This document shows positions 35,972 to 44,553 of a stretch of DNA of 64,000 nucleotides, piece by piece. Below the pieces are notes generated by a model that saw only the letters and a list, made by a program, of their open reading frames with translations, searched no databases and was not told the origin of the DNA. This stretch comes from Nocardioidaceae bacterium SCSIO 66511 (GTDB lineage: Bacteria; Actinomycetota; Actinomycetes; Propionibacteriales; Nocardioidaceae). The position numbers were made by a program, and so were the translations under genes. The first letter of the stretch is position 1. Every line of letters begins with the position of its first letter. The stretch lies in assembly GCA_023100825.1 (NCBI GenBank), contig CP095846.1, forward strand, positions 930,001 to 994,000, in the 5' to 3' direction.

Positions 35972-36379
35972 ATGACGATGACCGATCCGATCGCGGACAT
36001 GCTCGCGCGTGTCCGCAACGGTAACCAGGCCTTCCACGACGACGTACGCATGCCGTACAGCAAGTTGAAGGTCGGCGTTGCGGAGATCCTGAAGCAGGAG
36101 GGCTACATCACCTCCTACCAGGTCGATGAGCCGGCCGAGGGCGCCGTCGGCAAGACGCTGACGGTGACCTTGAAGTACGGCCCGCACCGCGAGCGCTCGA
36201 TCTCCGGTATTCGCCGCATCAGCAAGCCGGGTCTGCGGGTGTACGCGAAGGCCACCAACCTGCCCAAGGTCCTCGGCGGCCTCGGCGTCGCGATCATCTC
36301 GACGAGCCAGGGACTGCTGACCGACCGCCAGGCGACCCAGAAGAAGGTAGGCGGGGAAGTCCTCGCCTACGTCTGGTGA
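35972..36379 (+). CDS. rpsH: 30S ribosomal protein S8
   Basis: I take ATG 35972 ([20 protein letters not shown]) instead of the GTG at 35951, giving 135 residues. S8 binds the central domain of 16S rRNA; the C-terminal motif [20 protein letters not shown] is typical. GGGAGAG upstream fits as the ribosome-binding site. Confidence 0.97.
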   Translation: MTMTDPIADMLARVRNGNQAFHDDVRMPYSKLKVGVAEILKQEGYITSYQVDEPAEGAVGKTLTVTLKYGPHRERSISGIRRISKPGLRVYAKATNLPKVLGGLGVAIISTSQGLLTDRQATQKKVGGEVLAYVW

Positions 36380-36397
36380 GGCCGGAGGAGGAACGTT

Positions 36398-36937
36398 ATG
36401 TCACGCATTGGCAAGCTGCCCGTCACCGTGCCCAGCGGTGTCGAGGTGACCATTGACGGCCAGCACGTCACGGTCAAGGGACCCAAGGGCACCCTCGACC
36501 ACACCGTTGCGGAGCCGATCACGGTCGCGCTCGGCGACGACGGCGTCGAGGTCTCCCGTCCGGACGACGCACGCGAGAACAAGGCGCTGCACGGGTTGTC
36601 GCGCACGCTGATCCAGAACATGGTCATCGGCGTCACCGACGGCTACGAGAAGAAACTCGAGATCGTCGGCGTCGGTTACCGCGTCCTCGCGAAGGGCCCG
36701 TCGGCCGTCGAGCTGAACCTCGGCTACAGCCACCCGGTCAACTTCGAGGCTCCCGAGGGCATCACGCTCACGGTCGAGTCGGCCACGAAGTTTGCCGTAC
36801 AGGGCATCGATAAGCAGGTCGTCGGCGAGGTCGCCGCAAAGATCCGCAAACTACGCAAGCCCGAGCCGTACAAGGGCAAGGGTGTTCGTTACGCCGGCGA
36901 GCACGTCCGCCGCAAGGTCGGAAAGGCTGGTAAGTAG
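36398..36937 (+). CDS. rplF: 50S ribosomal protein L6
   Basis: A 179-residue L6 ([40 protein letters not shown]) next to the factor-binding site of the 50S subunit. ATG with GGAGGAGG upstream. The two L6 repeats are complete. Confidence 0.97.
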   Translation: MSRIGKLPVTVPSGVEVTIDGQHVTVKGPKGTLDHTVAEPITVALGDDGVEVSRPDDARENKALHGLSRTLIQNMVIGVTDGYEKKLEIVGVGYRVLAKGPSAVELNLGYSHPVNFEAPEGITLTVESATKFAVQGIDKQVVGEVAAKIRKLRKPEPYKGKGVRYAGEHVRRKVGKAGK

Positions 36938-36939
36938 TC

Positions 36940-37323
36940 ATGGCCATCGCTTTGAAGCATCGTCGCAACCTCGCGACGCGCACTGCGTCGAAGGCGCGTC
37001 GCCAGGTACGCGGTCGCAAGAAGCTCAACGGCACCCCCGCGCGTCCGCGCTTGGTCGTGACCCGCTCCAGCCGGCACATCGTCGCCCAGGTGGTCAACGA
37101 CCTCGAGGGTCGTACGCTGGCCTCGGCATCGTCGATGGAAGCCGACCTGCGTGGGCTCGACGGTGACAAGACGGCGAAGGCGCATAAGGTCGGCGAGCTT
37201 GTCGCCGACCGTGCGAAGGCCGCCGGGGTCGAGACCGTCGTGTTCGACCGGGCCGGAAACAAGTACCAAGGTCGCGTAGCGGCTCTGGCCGACGGCGCCC
37301 GCGAGGGCGGGCTGGCCTTCTGA
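36940..37323 (+). CDS. rplR: 50S ribosomal protein L18
   Basis: A 127-residue L18 that binds 5S rRNA (RHRRVRKK-type start here [40 protein letters not shown], ending [20 protein letters not shown]). It lies 2 nt after rplF and the length is normal. Confidence 0.96.
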   Translation: MAIALKHRRNLATRTASKARRQVRGRKKLNGTPARPRLVVTRSSRHIVAQVVNDLEGRTLASASSMEADLRGLDGDKTAKAHKVGELVADRAKAAGVETVVFDRAGNKYQGRVAALADGAREGGLAF

Positions 37324-37351
37324 TGAGAACAGCAATTATGAGGAGTTCGAA

Positions 37352-37933
37352 ATGAGCGGATCGCAGCGCCGCAGCGGTGGCGGCGGTGGCCGTCGGGGCC
37401 GCGACGGGTCGGCGGACAAGACCGCCTACATCGAGAAGGTCGTCGGCATCAACCGCGTGGCGAAGGTCGTCAAGGGCGGCCGGCGCTTCAGCTTCACCGC
37501 GCTCGTCGTCGTCGGTGACGGCGACGGCATGGTCGGAGTCGGTTACGGCAAGGCCAAGGAAGTCCCGACCGCGATCGCCAAGGGCGTCGAGGAGGCGAAG
37601 AAGAACTTCTTCCGCGTCCCGCGCATCCAGGGCACGATCCCGCACCCGGTGCAGGGTGAGAAGGCGGCAGGCGTCGTCATGCTGCGCCCCGCTGCACCCG
37701 GTACCGGTGTGATCGCCGGCGGACCCGTGCGCGCCGTGCTCGAGTCGGCCGGTATCCACGATGTGCTGAGCAAGTCGCTCGGATCGGCCAACGCGATCAA
37801 CATCGTGCACGCCACCGTCGAGGCACTTCGCTCGCTCGAGTCGCCGGAGTCGGTCGCGCAGCGTCGCGGTCTCCCGGTCGAGGATGTCGCGCCGAGCGCG
37901 CTGCTGAAGGCACGCGCGGAGGTGTCGTCGTAA
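37352..37933 (+). CDS. rpsE: 30S ribosomal protein S5
   Basis: A 193-residue S5 with the dsRBD-like N-domain ([40 protein letters not shown]) and the C-terminal fold. The spectinomycin loop around VVKGGRRF is wild type. The Gly/Arg-rich N-terminus is usual in actinobacteria. Overlaps rpmD by 1 nt. Confidence 0.97.
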   Translation: MSGSQRRSGGGGGRRGRDGSADKTAYIEKVVGINRVAKVVKGGRRFSFTALVVVGDGDGMVGVGYGKAKEVPTAIAKGVEEAKKNFFRVPRIQGTIPHPVQGEKAAGVVMLRPAAPGTGVIAGGPVRAVLESAGIHDVLSKSLGSANAINIVHATVEALRSLESPESVAQRRGLPVEDVAPSALLKARAEVSS

Positions 37934-38115
37934 TGGCGAACGTCAAGGTACGCCAGGTGCGCTCGGTCATCGGGTGCAAGAAGAACCAGCGCGAGACCCT
38001 GCGTACGCTCGGTCTGAAGCGCATCGGTGACGAGGTCGTTCGCGAGGATCGCCCGGAGGTACGCGGCATGCTCGCGACCGTCACCCACCTCGTCAACATC
38101 GAGGAGGTCGACTGA
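37933..38115 (+). CDS. rpmD: 50S ribosomal protein L30
   Basis: A 60-residue L30 ([40 protein letters not shown]), a small surface protein of the 50S subunit. It overlaps rpsE by 1 nt and lies 1 nt before the rplO start codon. Confidence 0.96.
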   Translation: MANVKVRQVRSVIGCKKNQRETLRTLGLKRIGDEVVREDRPEVRGMLATVTHLVNIEEVD

Positions 38116-38116
38116 C

Positions 38117-38557
38117 ATGGCGCTCAAGCTCCATCACCTGCGTCCCGCTCCGGGTGCCAAGACGGCGAAGACCCGGGTCGGACGCGGCGAGGCCAGCAAG
38201 GGCAAGACCGCGGGCCGCGGAACCAAGGGTACGAAGGCTCGTAACCAGGTGCCCGCCACTTTCGAGGGCGGTCAGACGCCGCTGCACATGCGGCTGCCGA
38301 AGATGAAGGGCTTCAAGAGCCCGTTCAAGGTCGAGTTCCAGGTCGTGAATCTCGACCGGTTGTCGGCTCTGTACCCCGACGGCGGCGAGGTCGTCGTCGA
38401 CGACCTGGTGGCCAAGGGTGCGGTTCGCGCCGGCAAGCCGGTCAAGGTGCTCGGCACTGGCGACATCACCGTTGCCGTTCAGATCACTGCGCATGCGTTC
38501 TCGGCGTCGGCGCGACAGAAGATCGAGGCGGCCGGGGGTACGGTCACCCAGCTGTGA
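38117..38557 (+). CDS. rplO: 50S ribosomal protein L15
   Basis: ATG 38117 ([20 protein letters not shown]) gives 146 residues; longer upstream frames overlap rpmD and are not used. The N-terminal Gly/Lys-rich stretch ([20 protein letters not shown]) threads into 23S rRNA as in other L15 proteins. It ends the spc ribosomal protein run. Confidence 0.97.
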   Translation: MALKLHHLRPAPGAKTAKTRVGRGEASKGKTAGRGTKGTKARNQVPATFEGGQTPLHMRLPKMKGFKSPFKVEFQVVNLDRLSALYPDGGEVVVDDLVAKGAVRAGKPVKVLGTGDITVAVQITAHAFSASARQKIEAAGGTVTQL

Positions 38558-38580
38558 CCGGCATGATGGAATCAGCGATG

Positions 38581-38617
38581 AGGCGTGTCTTCGCGGGAGG
38601 CTGCGAGTGACACGCCT
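38581..38617 (+). terminator. Possible hairpin (attenuator) between rplO and secY
   Basis: A 9-bp stem (AGGCGTGTC at 38581-38589 with GACACGCCT at 38609-38617) encloses a 19-nt loop that can itself pair. There is no T-run, so partial termination or mRNA processing is more likely than full termination. Confidence 0.4.
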
Positions 38618-38710
38618 TATTGCGATCTCATTGACCGACCGGCAGTTCGCGACCCGGAGTGTCCGGGCCGACCGTGACAACCGCCCCTACGGGGTACGTG
38701 GGAGGACTTG

Positions 38711-40015
38711 GTGCTAGGCGCCTTCGTCAACGCGTTCAAGACGCCCGATCTGCGACGCAAGTTGCTGTTCGTGCTGCTCATCGTCGTGTTGTTCCGGCTC
38801 GGTTCGACGCTGCCCGCGCCGGGCGTGAACGTCGAGAACGTCCAAGCTTGCTTCACCAACGCGTCCGAGGGCGATCAGGCCGGCCTCTTCACGTTGATCA
38901 ACGTTTTCTCCGGCGGCGCGCTGCTGCAGCTGACCGTGTTCGCGCTGGGCATCATGCCCTACATCACGGCCAGCATCATCTTGCAGCTGCTGACCGTCGT
39001 GATCCCGCGGCTCGAGGCGCTCAAGAAGGAGGGCCAGTCCGGGCAGGCGAAGATCACCCAGTACACCCGTTACCTGACCCTGGGCCTCGCCGTTCTGCAG
39101 GGCACCGGCATCGTCGCGCTCGCCCGCTCGGGCAACCTGTTCGGCAGCTCATGTGACATGCCGCTCCTGCATGATCCCGACAGCATCACGCAGTTCCTCG
39201 TCACCGTGCTGACAATGGTCGCCGGCACCTCGGTGATCATGTGGTTCGGCGAGCTGATCACCGATCGCGGTATCGGCAACGGTATGTCGATCATGATCTT
39301 CACCCAGGTCGTCGCGACCTTCCCCGGTGCCATGTGGACCATCCGTCAGCAGAGCGGCTGGCGTACGTTCGCGATCGTTATCGTGATCGGTCTCGCGGTT
39401 GTCGCCGCGGTCATCTTCATCGAGCAGGCGCAGCGCCGGATCCCGGTTCAGTACGCACGCCGTATGGTCGGCCGCCGCATGTTCGGCGGATCCTCGACGT
39501 ACATCCCGCTGAAGGTCAACCAGGCCGGCATCATTCCGGTCATCTTCGCCTCCAGCCTGATGTACATCCCGGCGCTGATGGCGCAGTTCAACCAGGAAGC
39601 GTCGTGGGCCGGTTGGGTGAACAGCCACTTCGTACAGGGTGACCACCCGCTCTACATGGCGACCTACTTCGCGCTCATCATCTTCTTCACGTACTTCTAT
39701 GTGTCGATCACCTTCAACCCCAAGGAGGTCTCCGACAACATGAAGAAGTACGGCGGCTTCATCCCGGGCATCCGGGCGGGTAAGCCGACCGAGGAGTACT
39801 TGGGGTACGTCCTGTCCCGTATCACGCTGCCGGGCTCGCTCTACCTCGGCCTGATCTCGATGATTCCGCTGATCGCGTTCGTGTTGATCAACGCGAACCA
39901 GAACTTCCCGTTCGGCGGTACGACGATCCTGATCATCGTCGGCGTCGGTCTCGACACCGTCAAGCAGATCGAGAGCCAGCTGCAGCAGCGCAACTATGAA
40001 GGGTTCCTTCGCTGA
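38711..40015 (+). CDS. secY: Preprotein translocase subunit SecY
   Basis: I prefer GTG 38711 (VLGAFVNAFKTPDLRRKLLF) over TTG 38708 because GGGAGGA sits about 6 nt before it; 434 residues result. SecY is the channel of the Sec translocon with ten transmembrane helices, here including VFSGGALLQLTVFALGIMPY and GIGNGMSIMIF. It lies 153 nt after rplO and is coupled to adk by a 1-nt overlap. Confidence 0.97.
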   Translation: MLGAFVNAFKTPDLRRKLLFVLLIVVLFRLGSTLPAPGVNVENVQACFTNASEGDQAGLFTLINVFSGGALLQLTVFALGIMPYITASIILQLLTVVIPRLEALKKEGQSGQAKITQYTRYLTLGLAVLQGTGIVALARSGNLFGSSCDMPLLHDPDSITQFLVTVLTMVAGTSVIMWFGELITDRGIGNGMSIMIFTQVVATFPGAMWTIRQQSGWRTFAIVIVIGLAVVAAVIFIEQAQRRIPVQYARRMVGRRMFGGSSTYIPLKVNQAGIIPVIFASSLMYIPALMAQFNQEASWAGWVNSHFVQGDHPLYMATYFALIIFFTYFYVSITFNPKEVSDNMKKYGGFIPGIRAGKPTEEYLGYVLSRITLPGSLYLGLISMIPLIAFVLINANQNFPFGGTTILIIVGVGLDTVKQIESQLQQRNYEGFLR

Positions 40016-40593
40016 TGCGTATGTTGCTGATGGGCCCACCTGGGGCGGGCAAGGGCACGCAGGCCGTACGGCTGTCGTCGACGCTGTCGGTGCCGCAGAT
40101 CTCGACGGGCGACATCTTCCGGGCCAACGTCTCGGAGGGCACCGAGCTCGGCAAGACCGCGCAGTCGTACATGGACGCCGGTGAGTACGTACCCGACGAG
40201 GTCACCAACGCCATGGTGCGCGACCGGCTCAACGCCGACGATGCGCGCGGCGGGTTCCTGCTCGACGGCTACCCGCGCACCCTCGATCAGGTGCGTACGC
40301 TCGACGACATCCTCGCCGAGCAGAGCGCCAAGCTGGAGGCGGCGATCGAGCTCTCGGTCGACTCCGAGGAGCTCATCGCGCGGCTGCTGAAGCGTGCGCA
40401 GGAGTCGGGCCGTGCCGACGACACAGAAGAGGTCATCCGTCACCGCCAGGAGGTGTACGTCGAGCAGACGGCGCCTCTGGTGGAGACCTACGAGCAGCGT
40501 GGCTTGCTGATCCAGGTCGACGGCATGGGCGAGGTCGACGAGGTGTCCGATCGCATCGCTGCCGCGCTACGAGAGCGCGGCCTAGGGCGCTGA
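40015..40593 (+). CDS. adk: Adenylate kinase
   Basis: A 192-residue adenylate kinase (ATP + AMP to 2 ADP) of the short form lacking the long LID domain, typical of actinobacteria. The P-loop is GPPGAGKGTQ (residues 8-17), the AMP-binding segment ISTGDIFRANV and FLLDGYPRT are intact. Located between secY and map with 1-nt overlaps on both sides. Confidence 0.97.
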   Translation: MRMLLMGPPGAGKGTQAVRLSSTLSVPQISTGDIFRANVSEGTELGKTAQSYMDAGEYVPDEVTNAMVRDRLNADDARGGFLLDGYPRTLDQVRTLDDILAEQSAKLEAAIELSVDSEELIARLLKRAQESGRADDTEEVIRHRQEVYVEQTAPLVETYEQRGLLIQVDGMGEVDEVSDRIAAALRERGLGR

Positions 40594-41414
40594 TGGGCCT
40601 GCTCGACCGGGGCATCGAGCTCAAACGCCCGGACCAGATCGATCGCATGCGCGAGGCGGGCGTCGTCACGCGTGAGGCGCTCGAGCTCGTTCGCGAGCAC
40701 GTACGACCCGGGGTGACGACCGGGGAGCTCGATGCGATCGCGGAGAAGCACATCCGCTCGCGCGGAGCGGTGCCGAACTTCAAGGGCTACCACGGATTCC
40801 CAGGCACCATCTGCACATCGGTCAACGACATCGTCGTGCACGGCATCCCCGGTGATCGCGAGTTGCACGACGGCGACATCATCTCCGTCGACTGTGGTGC
40901 GATCGTTGACGGCTGGCACGGCGATGCCGCGATCACGGTGGCCGTCGGCTCGGTACCCGACGAGATCATCGAGCTGATGGCGGTCTGCCAGGAGTCGATG
41001 TGGCGCGGGATCGCCGCGGCCCGGCTCGGCGGTCGGGTGACCGACATCGGCAATGCCATCGAGACCTACGTACGTGCTCGTGGTTCGTACGGCATCGTCG
41101 AAGACTACGTGGGGCACGGGATCGGCTCGGCGATGCACCAGCCGCCGAACGTCCCGAACTACGGTAAGGCCGGTCGCGGGCCGAAGCTGGTCAAGGGCCT
41201 GGTGCTCGCGGTCGAGCCGATGATCACCCAGGGCACCATCGAGACCCGCGTACTCCCCGATGAGTGGACCGTCGAGACGATCGATGGCTCGTGGTCGGCG
41301 CACTTCGAGAACACCTTCACGCTCACCGACACCGGCACCTGGGTACTCACCGAGCACGATGGCGGCAAGGCGAAGCTGGCCGAGCTGGGCATTCCGTACG
41401 GCGGTCCGAGCTGA
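40593..41414 (+). CDS. map: Type I methionine aminopeptidase
   Basis: A 273-residue M24A peptidase that removes the initiator Met from nascent proteins. Metal ligands are seen in context: ISVDCGAIVDGWHGDAAITV (Asp pair), GHGIGSAMHQPPNVPNYGK (His) and LAVEPMITQGT plus the later Glu in HFENTFTLT. It overlaps adk by 1 nt. The expected next genes infA-rpmJ-rpsM are not present downstream; the operon is followed by a transporter gene instead. Confidence 0.96.
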   Translation: MGLLDRGIELKRPDQIDRMREAGVVTREALELVREHVRPGVTTGELDAIAEKHIRSRGAVPNFKGYHGFPGTICTSVNDIVVHGIPGDRELHDGDIISVDCGAIVDGWHGDAAITVAVGSVPDEIIELMAVCQESMWRGIAAARLGGRVTDIGNAIETYVRARGSYGIVEDYVGHGIGSAMHQPPNVPNYGKAGRGPKLVKGLVLAVEPMITQGTIETRVLPDEWTVETIDGSWSAHFENTFTLTDTGTWVLTEHDGGKAKLAELGIPYGGPS

Positions 41415-41572
41415 GCGATCCGCGGTGCTTTCTCCGTGTCGGTCGTCGGATTTCCCTTCACTGAGGGTGATTCCTGGGGTGTCCAGGTTGCTGTCTCCGC
41501 TCAACTTCGGTAGATGTTGCGCTCGTGCCCGCCTGACGGTGGCCACCTGACACTCAGATCGGTAGGGTGTCG

Positions 41573-41585
41573 GATTGTCAACAAA
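41573..41585 (+). promoter_or_regulatory. Candidate GntR operator, site 1 (weakest), upstream of MHS transporter
   Basis: GATTGTCAACAAA keeps the TTGT-N2-ACAA dyad of the four better sites but loses the last T. It lies 66 nt before the transporter start, in the otherwise featureless 236-nt gap after map. Confidence 0.5.
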
Positions 41586-41650
41586 ACTACGAACCTCGTA
41601 CGTCGGCCAGGTGAACTCGACTCGGGTCGGCACGACCAAGGGAGCGGCCG

Positions 41651-43039
41651 ATGGCCTCCAGCGGAGCGAACGAAACGAGCGAGGCATCCGATGAGGTGCC
41701 ACCGGGTGTACTGAAAAGGGCCGTCGCCGCGTCGGCGATGGGCAATGCGACCGAGTGGTTCGACTACGGCGTCTATGCCTATGTCGCGACCGAGATCGGC
41801 GCCAACTTCTTTCCCGGCGAACACGAGAACCTCGGTGCGCTGCTCGGCTTCGCAGTCTCGTTCGTACTGCGTCCACTCGGTGGAATCGTCTGGGGTCCGC
41901 TAGGCGACAAGCTCGGACGTTCGACGGTCCTCGCAACGACGATCCTGTTGATGTGCTCGGCCACGTTCTGCGTCGGTCTGATTCCCAGCTACGACACCAT
42001 CGGCATCTGGGCACCGATCCTGCTGATCCTGCTGCGAGTCGTCCAGGGCTTCTCGACCGGTGGCGAGTACGGCGGCGCCGCGACGTTCATGGCAGAGTAC
42101 TCGCCGGACAAGAAGCGCGGCTTCTGGGGCAGCTTCCTGGAGTTCGGCACGTTGGCCGGCCTGTCGCTGGCCCTGATCGTCGTTGCCGTGCTGCGCTACT
42201 TCATCGGCGACACCGCCATGGAGGATTGGGGCTGGCGGATTCCGTTCTTCATCGCGGGCCCGCTCGGTGCCATCGGTCTGTACCTGCGCGTGAAGATGGA
42301 AGACACTCCGGTCTTCAAGGAACTCGAGGCGAAGGACGAGGTTGAGCACGAGGCGACCGGCGCGTTGAGGGATCTGCTCGCCACGTACTGGAAGCCGATC
42401 CTGCAGCTGTTCGGACTGGTGATCGCACTCAACGTGGCGAACTACACGCTGCTCTCGTACATGCCCACCTACCTTCCGGACACCATCGGGATGGCGAAGG
42501 GCGACGCCGAGCTGATGGTGCTGATCGGCCAGGTGCTGATGATGCTCGTGATCCCGTTCGCCGGATCACTCTCGGATCGGATCGGTCGTAAGCCATGCTG
42601 GTGGTATTCGCTGATCGGATTGTTCATCCTCGCCCTGCCGATGTACTGGCTGATGGCACAGAACCTCGCCCTGGCGATCGTCGGCTTCGCGGTCCTCGGG
42701 CTGGTGTACGTGCTCCAGCTGGGAACGATCTCCGCGACGTTCCCTGCGATGTTCCCGACGCACGTCAGGTACGCGGGGATGGCGATCTCGTACAACGTTG
42801 CGACCGCGGCGTTCGGTGGCACCGCACCGTTGGCTAACGAAGCGCTGATCGACGCGACCGGCAACTCCTACATTCCCGCCTTCTACATGATGGGTGCCTG
42901 CATCTGCGGCATGGTGGGTCTGTATTTCATGGTCGAGACCAGGGGTGCGTCGCTCAAGGGTCGTGGAGTTCCGGGCGTCATCTCGAAGCCGTCCGGTCGT
43001 CGGCCCGGGGGTGGGAAACCGCGCACTGCCGAGGCCTGA
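41651..43039 (+). CDS. MFS transporter, metabolite:H+ symporter (ProP-like) family
   Basis: A 462-residue transporter with 12 predicted membrane segments. MHS-family signatures include ATEWFDYGVYAYVATEIGAN, LRPLGGIVWGPLGDKLGRST and RVVQGFSTGGEYGGAATFMA. ProP, the best known member, imports proline, betaine and ectoine in symport with protons; other members carry citrate, ketoglutarate or shikimate. A weak copy of the ATTGTYGACAAT dyad upstream and the adjacent aminotransferase suggest it belongs to the solute-catabolism locus. Convergent with the aminotransferase over a shared terminator. Confidence 0.88.
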   Translation: MASSGANETSEASDEVPPGVLKRAVAASAMGNATEWFDYGVYAYVATEIGANFFPGEHENLGALLGFAVSFVLRPLGGIVWGPLGDKLGRSTVLATTILLMCSATFCVGLIPSYDTIGIWAPILLILLRVVQGFSTGGEYGGAATFMAEYSPDKKRGFWGSFLEFGTLAGLSLALIVVAVLRYFIGDTAMEDWGWRIPFFIAGPLGAIGLYLRVKMEDTPVFKELEAKDEVEHEATGALRDLLATYWKPILQLFGLVIALNVANYTLLSYMPTYLPDTIGMAKGDAELMVLIGQVLMMLVIPFAGSLSDRIGRKPCWWYSLIGLFILALPMYWLMAQNLALAIVGFAVLGLVYVLQLGTISATFPAMFPTHVRYAGMAISYNVATAAFGGTAPLANEALIDATGNSYIPAFYMMGACICGMVGLYFMVETRGASLKGRGVPGVISKPSGRRPGGGKPRTAEA

Positions 43040-43054
43040 TCGTCAACCAGGCAT

Positions 43055-43089
43055 GAAGAAGGGCCCCGCCGGATCGGCGGGGCCCTTCT
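43055..43089. terminator. Bidirectional intrinsic terminator
   Basis: A 16-bp perfect stem (43055-43070 with 43074-43089) around a GAT loop starts with AAGAAGG and ends with CCTTCTT, so a short pyrimidine run follows in both directions. It separates the convergent transporter and aminotransferase genes. Confidence 0.9.
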
Positions 43090-43109
43090 TGCGTTTCGTG
43101 CGAACGGCG

Positions 43110-44363
43110 TCAGCTGAGAACCGCGTCTACGGCCTCGCCCCACACGCCGGCCGCTTCGTCGACCTCTGCGGAGTTGACGACGAGCGCCGGGATGAAGCGC
43201 ACGACCTGACCCCACGCGCCGCAGGTGAGCAGCAGCAGTCCGCGCTTGGCGGCTTCTTGCTGTGCCGCGCTTGCGGTAGCGCCGTCGGGGTTGCCGTCGG
43301 CGTCGCGGAACTCGTTGCCGACCATCAGGCCGAGTCCGCGTACGTCGGTGATCTGGTCGTGCTTGGCGGCTACGCCCGACAGCGCCGAGCGCAGGTCATC
43401 GCCGCGGTCGGCGGCGTTCTGGACGAGCTTCTCGTCCTCGATCACGTCGAGGGTTGCCAACGCGGCGGCGCAGGCGACGGCGTTGGCGCCGTACGTGCCG
43501 CCCTGGGAGCCCGGCCATGCCTTGGCCATCAGCTCTTCTGACGCGGCGATGGCCGACAGCGGGAAGCCGGAGGCGATGCCCTTGGCGGTGACGAGTACGT
43601 CGGGCTGCACGCCGAAGTGGTCGTGTCCCCAGAACTTGCCCGTGCGGCCCCAACCGGTCTGCACCTCGTCGATGACCAGCAGGATGCCGTACTTGTCGGC
43701 GCGCTCGCGCAGGCCGGCGAGGAAGCGCTCGTTGGCGGGTACGTACCCGCCCTCGCCGAGTACCGGCTCGACGAAGAACGCCGCGGTGTCCTGCGGTGAC
43801 GACATGGTCTGCAGGGTGAAGTCGAGCTGCTTCAGTGCGAAGTCGGTCGCCTCCTCCTGGGTCCAGCCGAAGTGAGTCGGGTCGGGGAAGGGGGAGACGT
43901 GCACGCCGGCCATCAGCGGGCTGAAGCCCGCCCGGAACTTCGTGCCGGACGTGGTCAGCGACGCCGCCGCGACCGTACGCCCGTGGAAGCCGCCGTGGAA
44001 CACGACGATGTTCGGACGGCCGGTGGCCTGCCGGGTCAATCGCAGCGCGGACTCGATCGCCTCGGATCCGGAGTTGGAGAAGAACACCCGCTCCAAGCCG
44101 GCCGGCAGCACCTCGCTCAATCGTTCGGTGAGCGTCAGCAACGGGCGGTGCATGACCGTCGTGTACTGCGCGTGGATCACCTTCGCGACCTGCTCCTGCG
44201 CGGCCGCGACGACGCGCGGATGGCAGTGCCCGGTGCTCGTGACGCCGATCCCGGCGGTGAAGTCGAGATAGCGGCGCCCCTCCTCGTCGAAGAGATGGAC
44301 GCCCTCGCCGCGCTCGACGACGACGCCGGTCGCTTGCTTGAGTATCTGAGACAGTTCGGCCAC
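43110..44363 (-). CDS. Class III PLP aminotransferase (Atf/GABA-transaminase-like)
   Basis: The GTG at 44363, with GAGGAG upstream, gives 417 residues starting AELSQILKQATG; longer frames run into the divergent gene. Fold-type I motifs: FSNSGSEAIESALRLTRQAT, FHGGFHGRTVAAAS, LVIDEVQTGWGRTGKFW and the PLP lysine in VTAKGIASGFPLSA. The family transfers terminal amino groups (GABA, ornithine, 2,4-diaminobutyrate). In described ectoine clusters an aminotransferase (atf/doeD) converts L-2,4-diaminobutyrate to aspartate semialdehyde, which fits its place beside the dehydrogenase; GABA is the alternative. A perfect operator palindrome sits in the divergent promoter. Confidence 0.85.
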   Translation of the reverse strand: MAELSQILKQATGVVVERGEGVHLFDEEGRRYLDFTAGIGVTSTGHCHPRVVAAAQEQVAKVIHAQYTTVMHRPLLTLTERLSEVLPAGLERVFFSNSGSEAIESALRLTRQATGRPNIVVFHGGFHGRTVAAASLTTSGTKFRAGFSPLMAGVHVSPFPDPTHFGWTQEEATDFALKQLDFTLQTMSSPQDTAAFFVEPVLGEGGYVPANERFLAGLRERADKYGILLVIDEVQTGWGRTGKFWGHDHFGVQPDVLVTAKGIASGFPLSAIAASEELMAKAWPGSQGGTYGANAVACAAALATLDVIEDEKLVQNAADRGDDLRSALSGVAAKHDQITDVRGLGLMVGNEFRDADGNPDGATASAAQQEAAKRGLLLLTCGAWGQVVRFIPALVVNSAEVDEAAGVWGEAVDAVLS

Positions 44364-44457
44364 GGACGCTCCTCTGATAGGCGGGTCGACGCCGATGCAG
44401 CCCCCCACTCGACAGTGGTCGACCCGGTTGCTCGCCCCCTCGATCCGGGGGCTGGTA

Positions 44458-44471
44458 GATTGTCGACAATC
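44458..44471. promoter_or_regulatory. Candidate GntR operator, site 2, between aminotransferase and dehydrogenase
   Basis: GATTGTCGACAATC is a perfect 14-bp palindrome placed about 95 nt from one divergent start and 83 nt from the other. It matches sites 3-5 except for one central base. Confidence 0.8.
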
Positions 44472-44553
44472 AGCGTAACAGGGTCGCGCTCCCACGGGGA
44501 AGCCGCGGCCGTACCGTTGCCGTAAGACGCCTTTACCCCCCGGGAGAGTGACC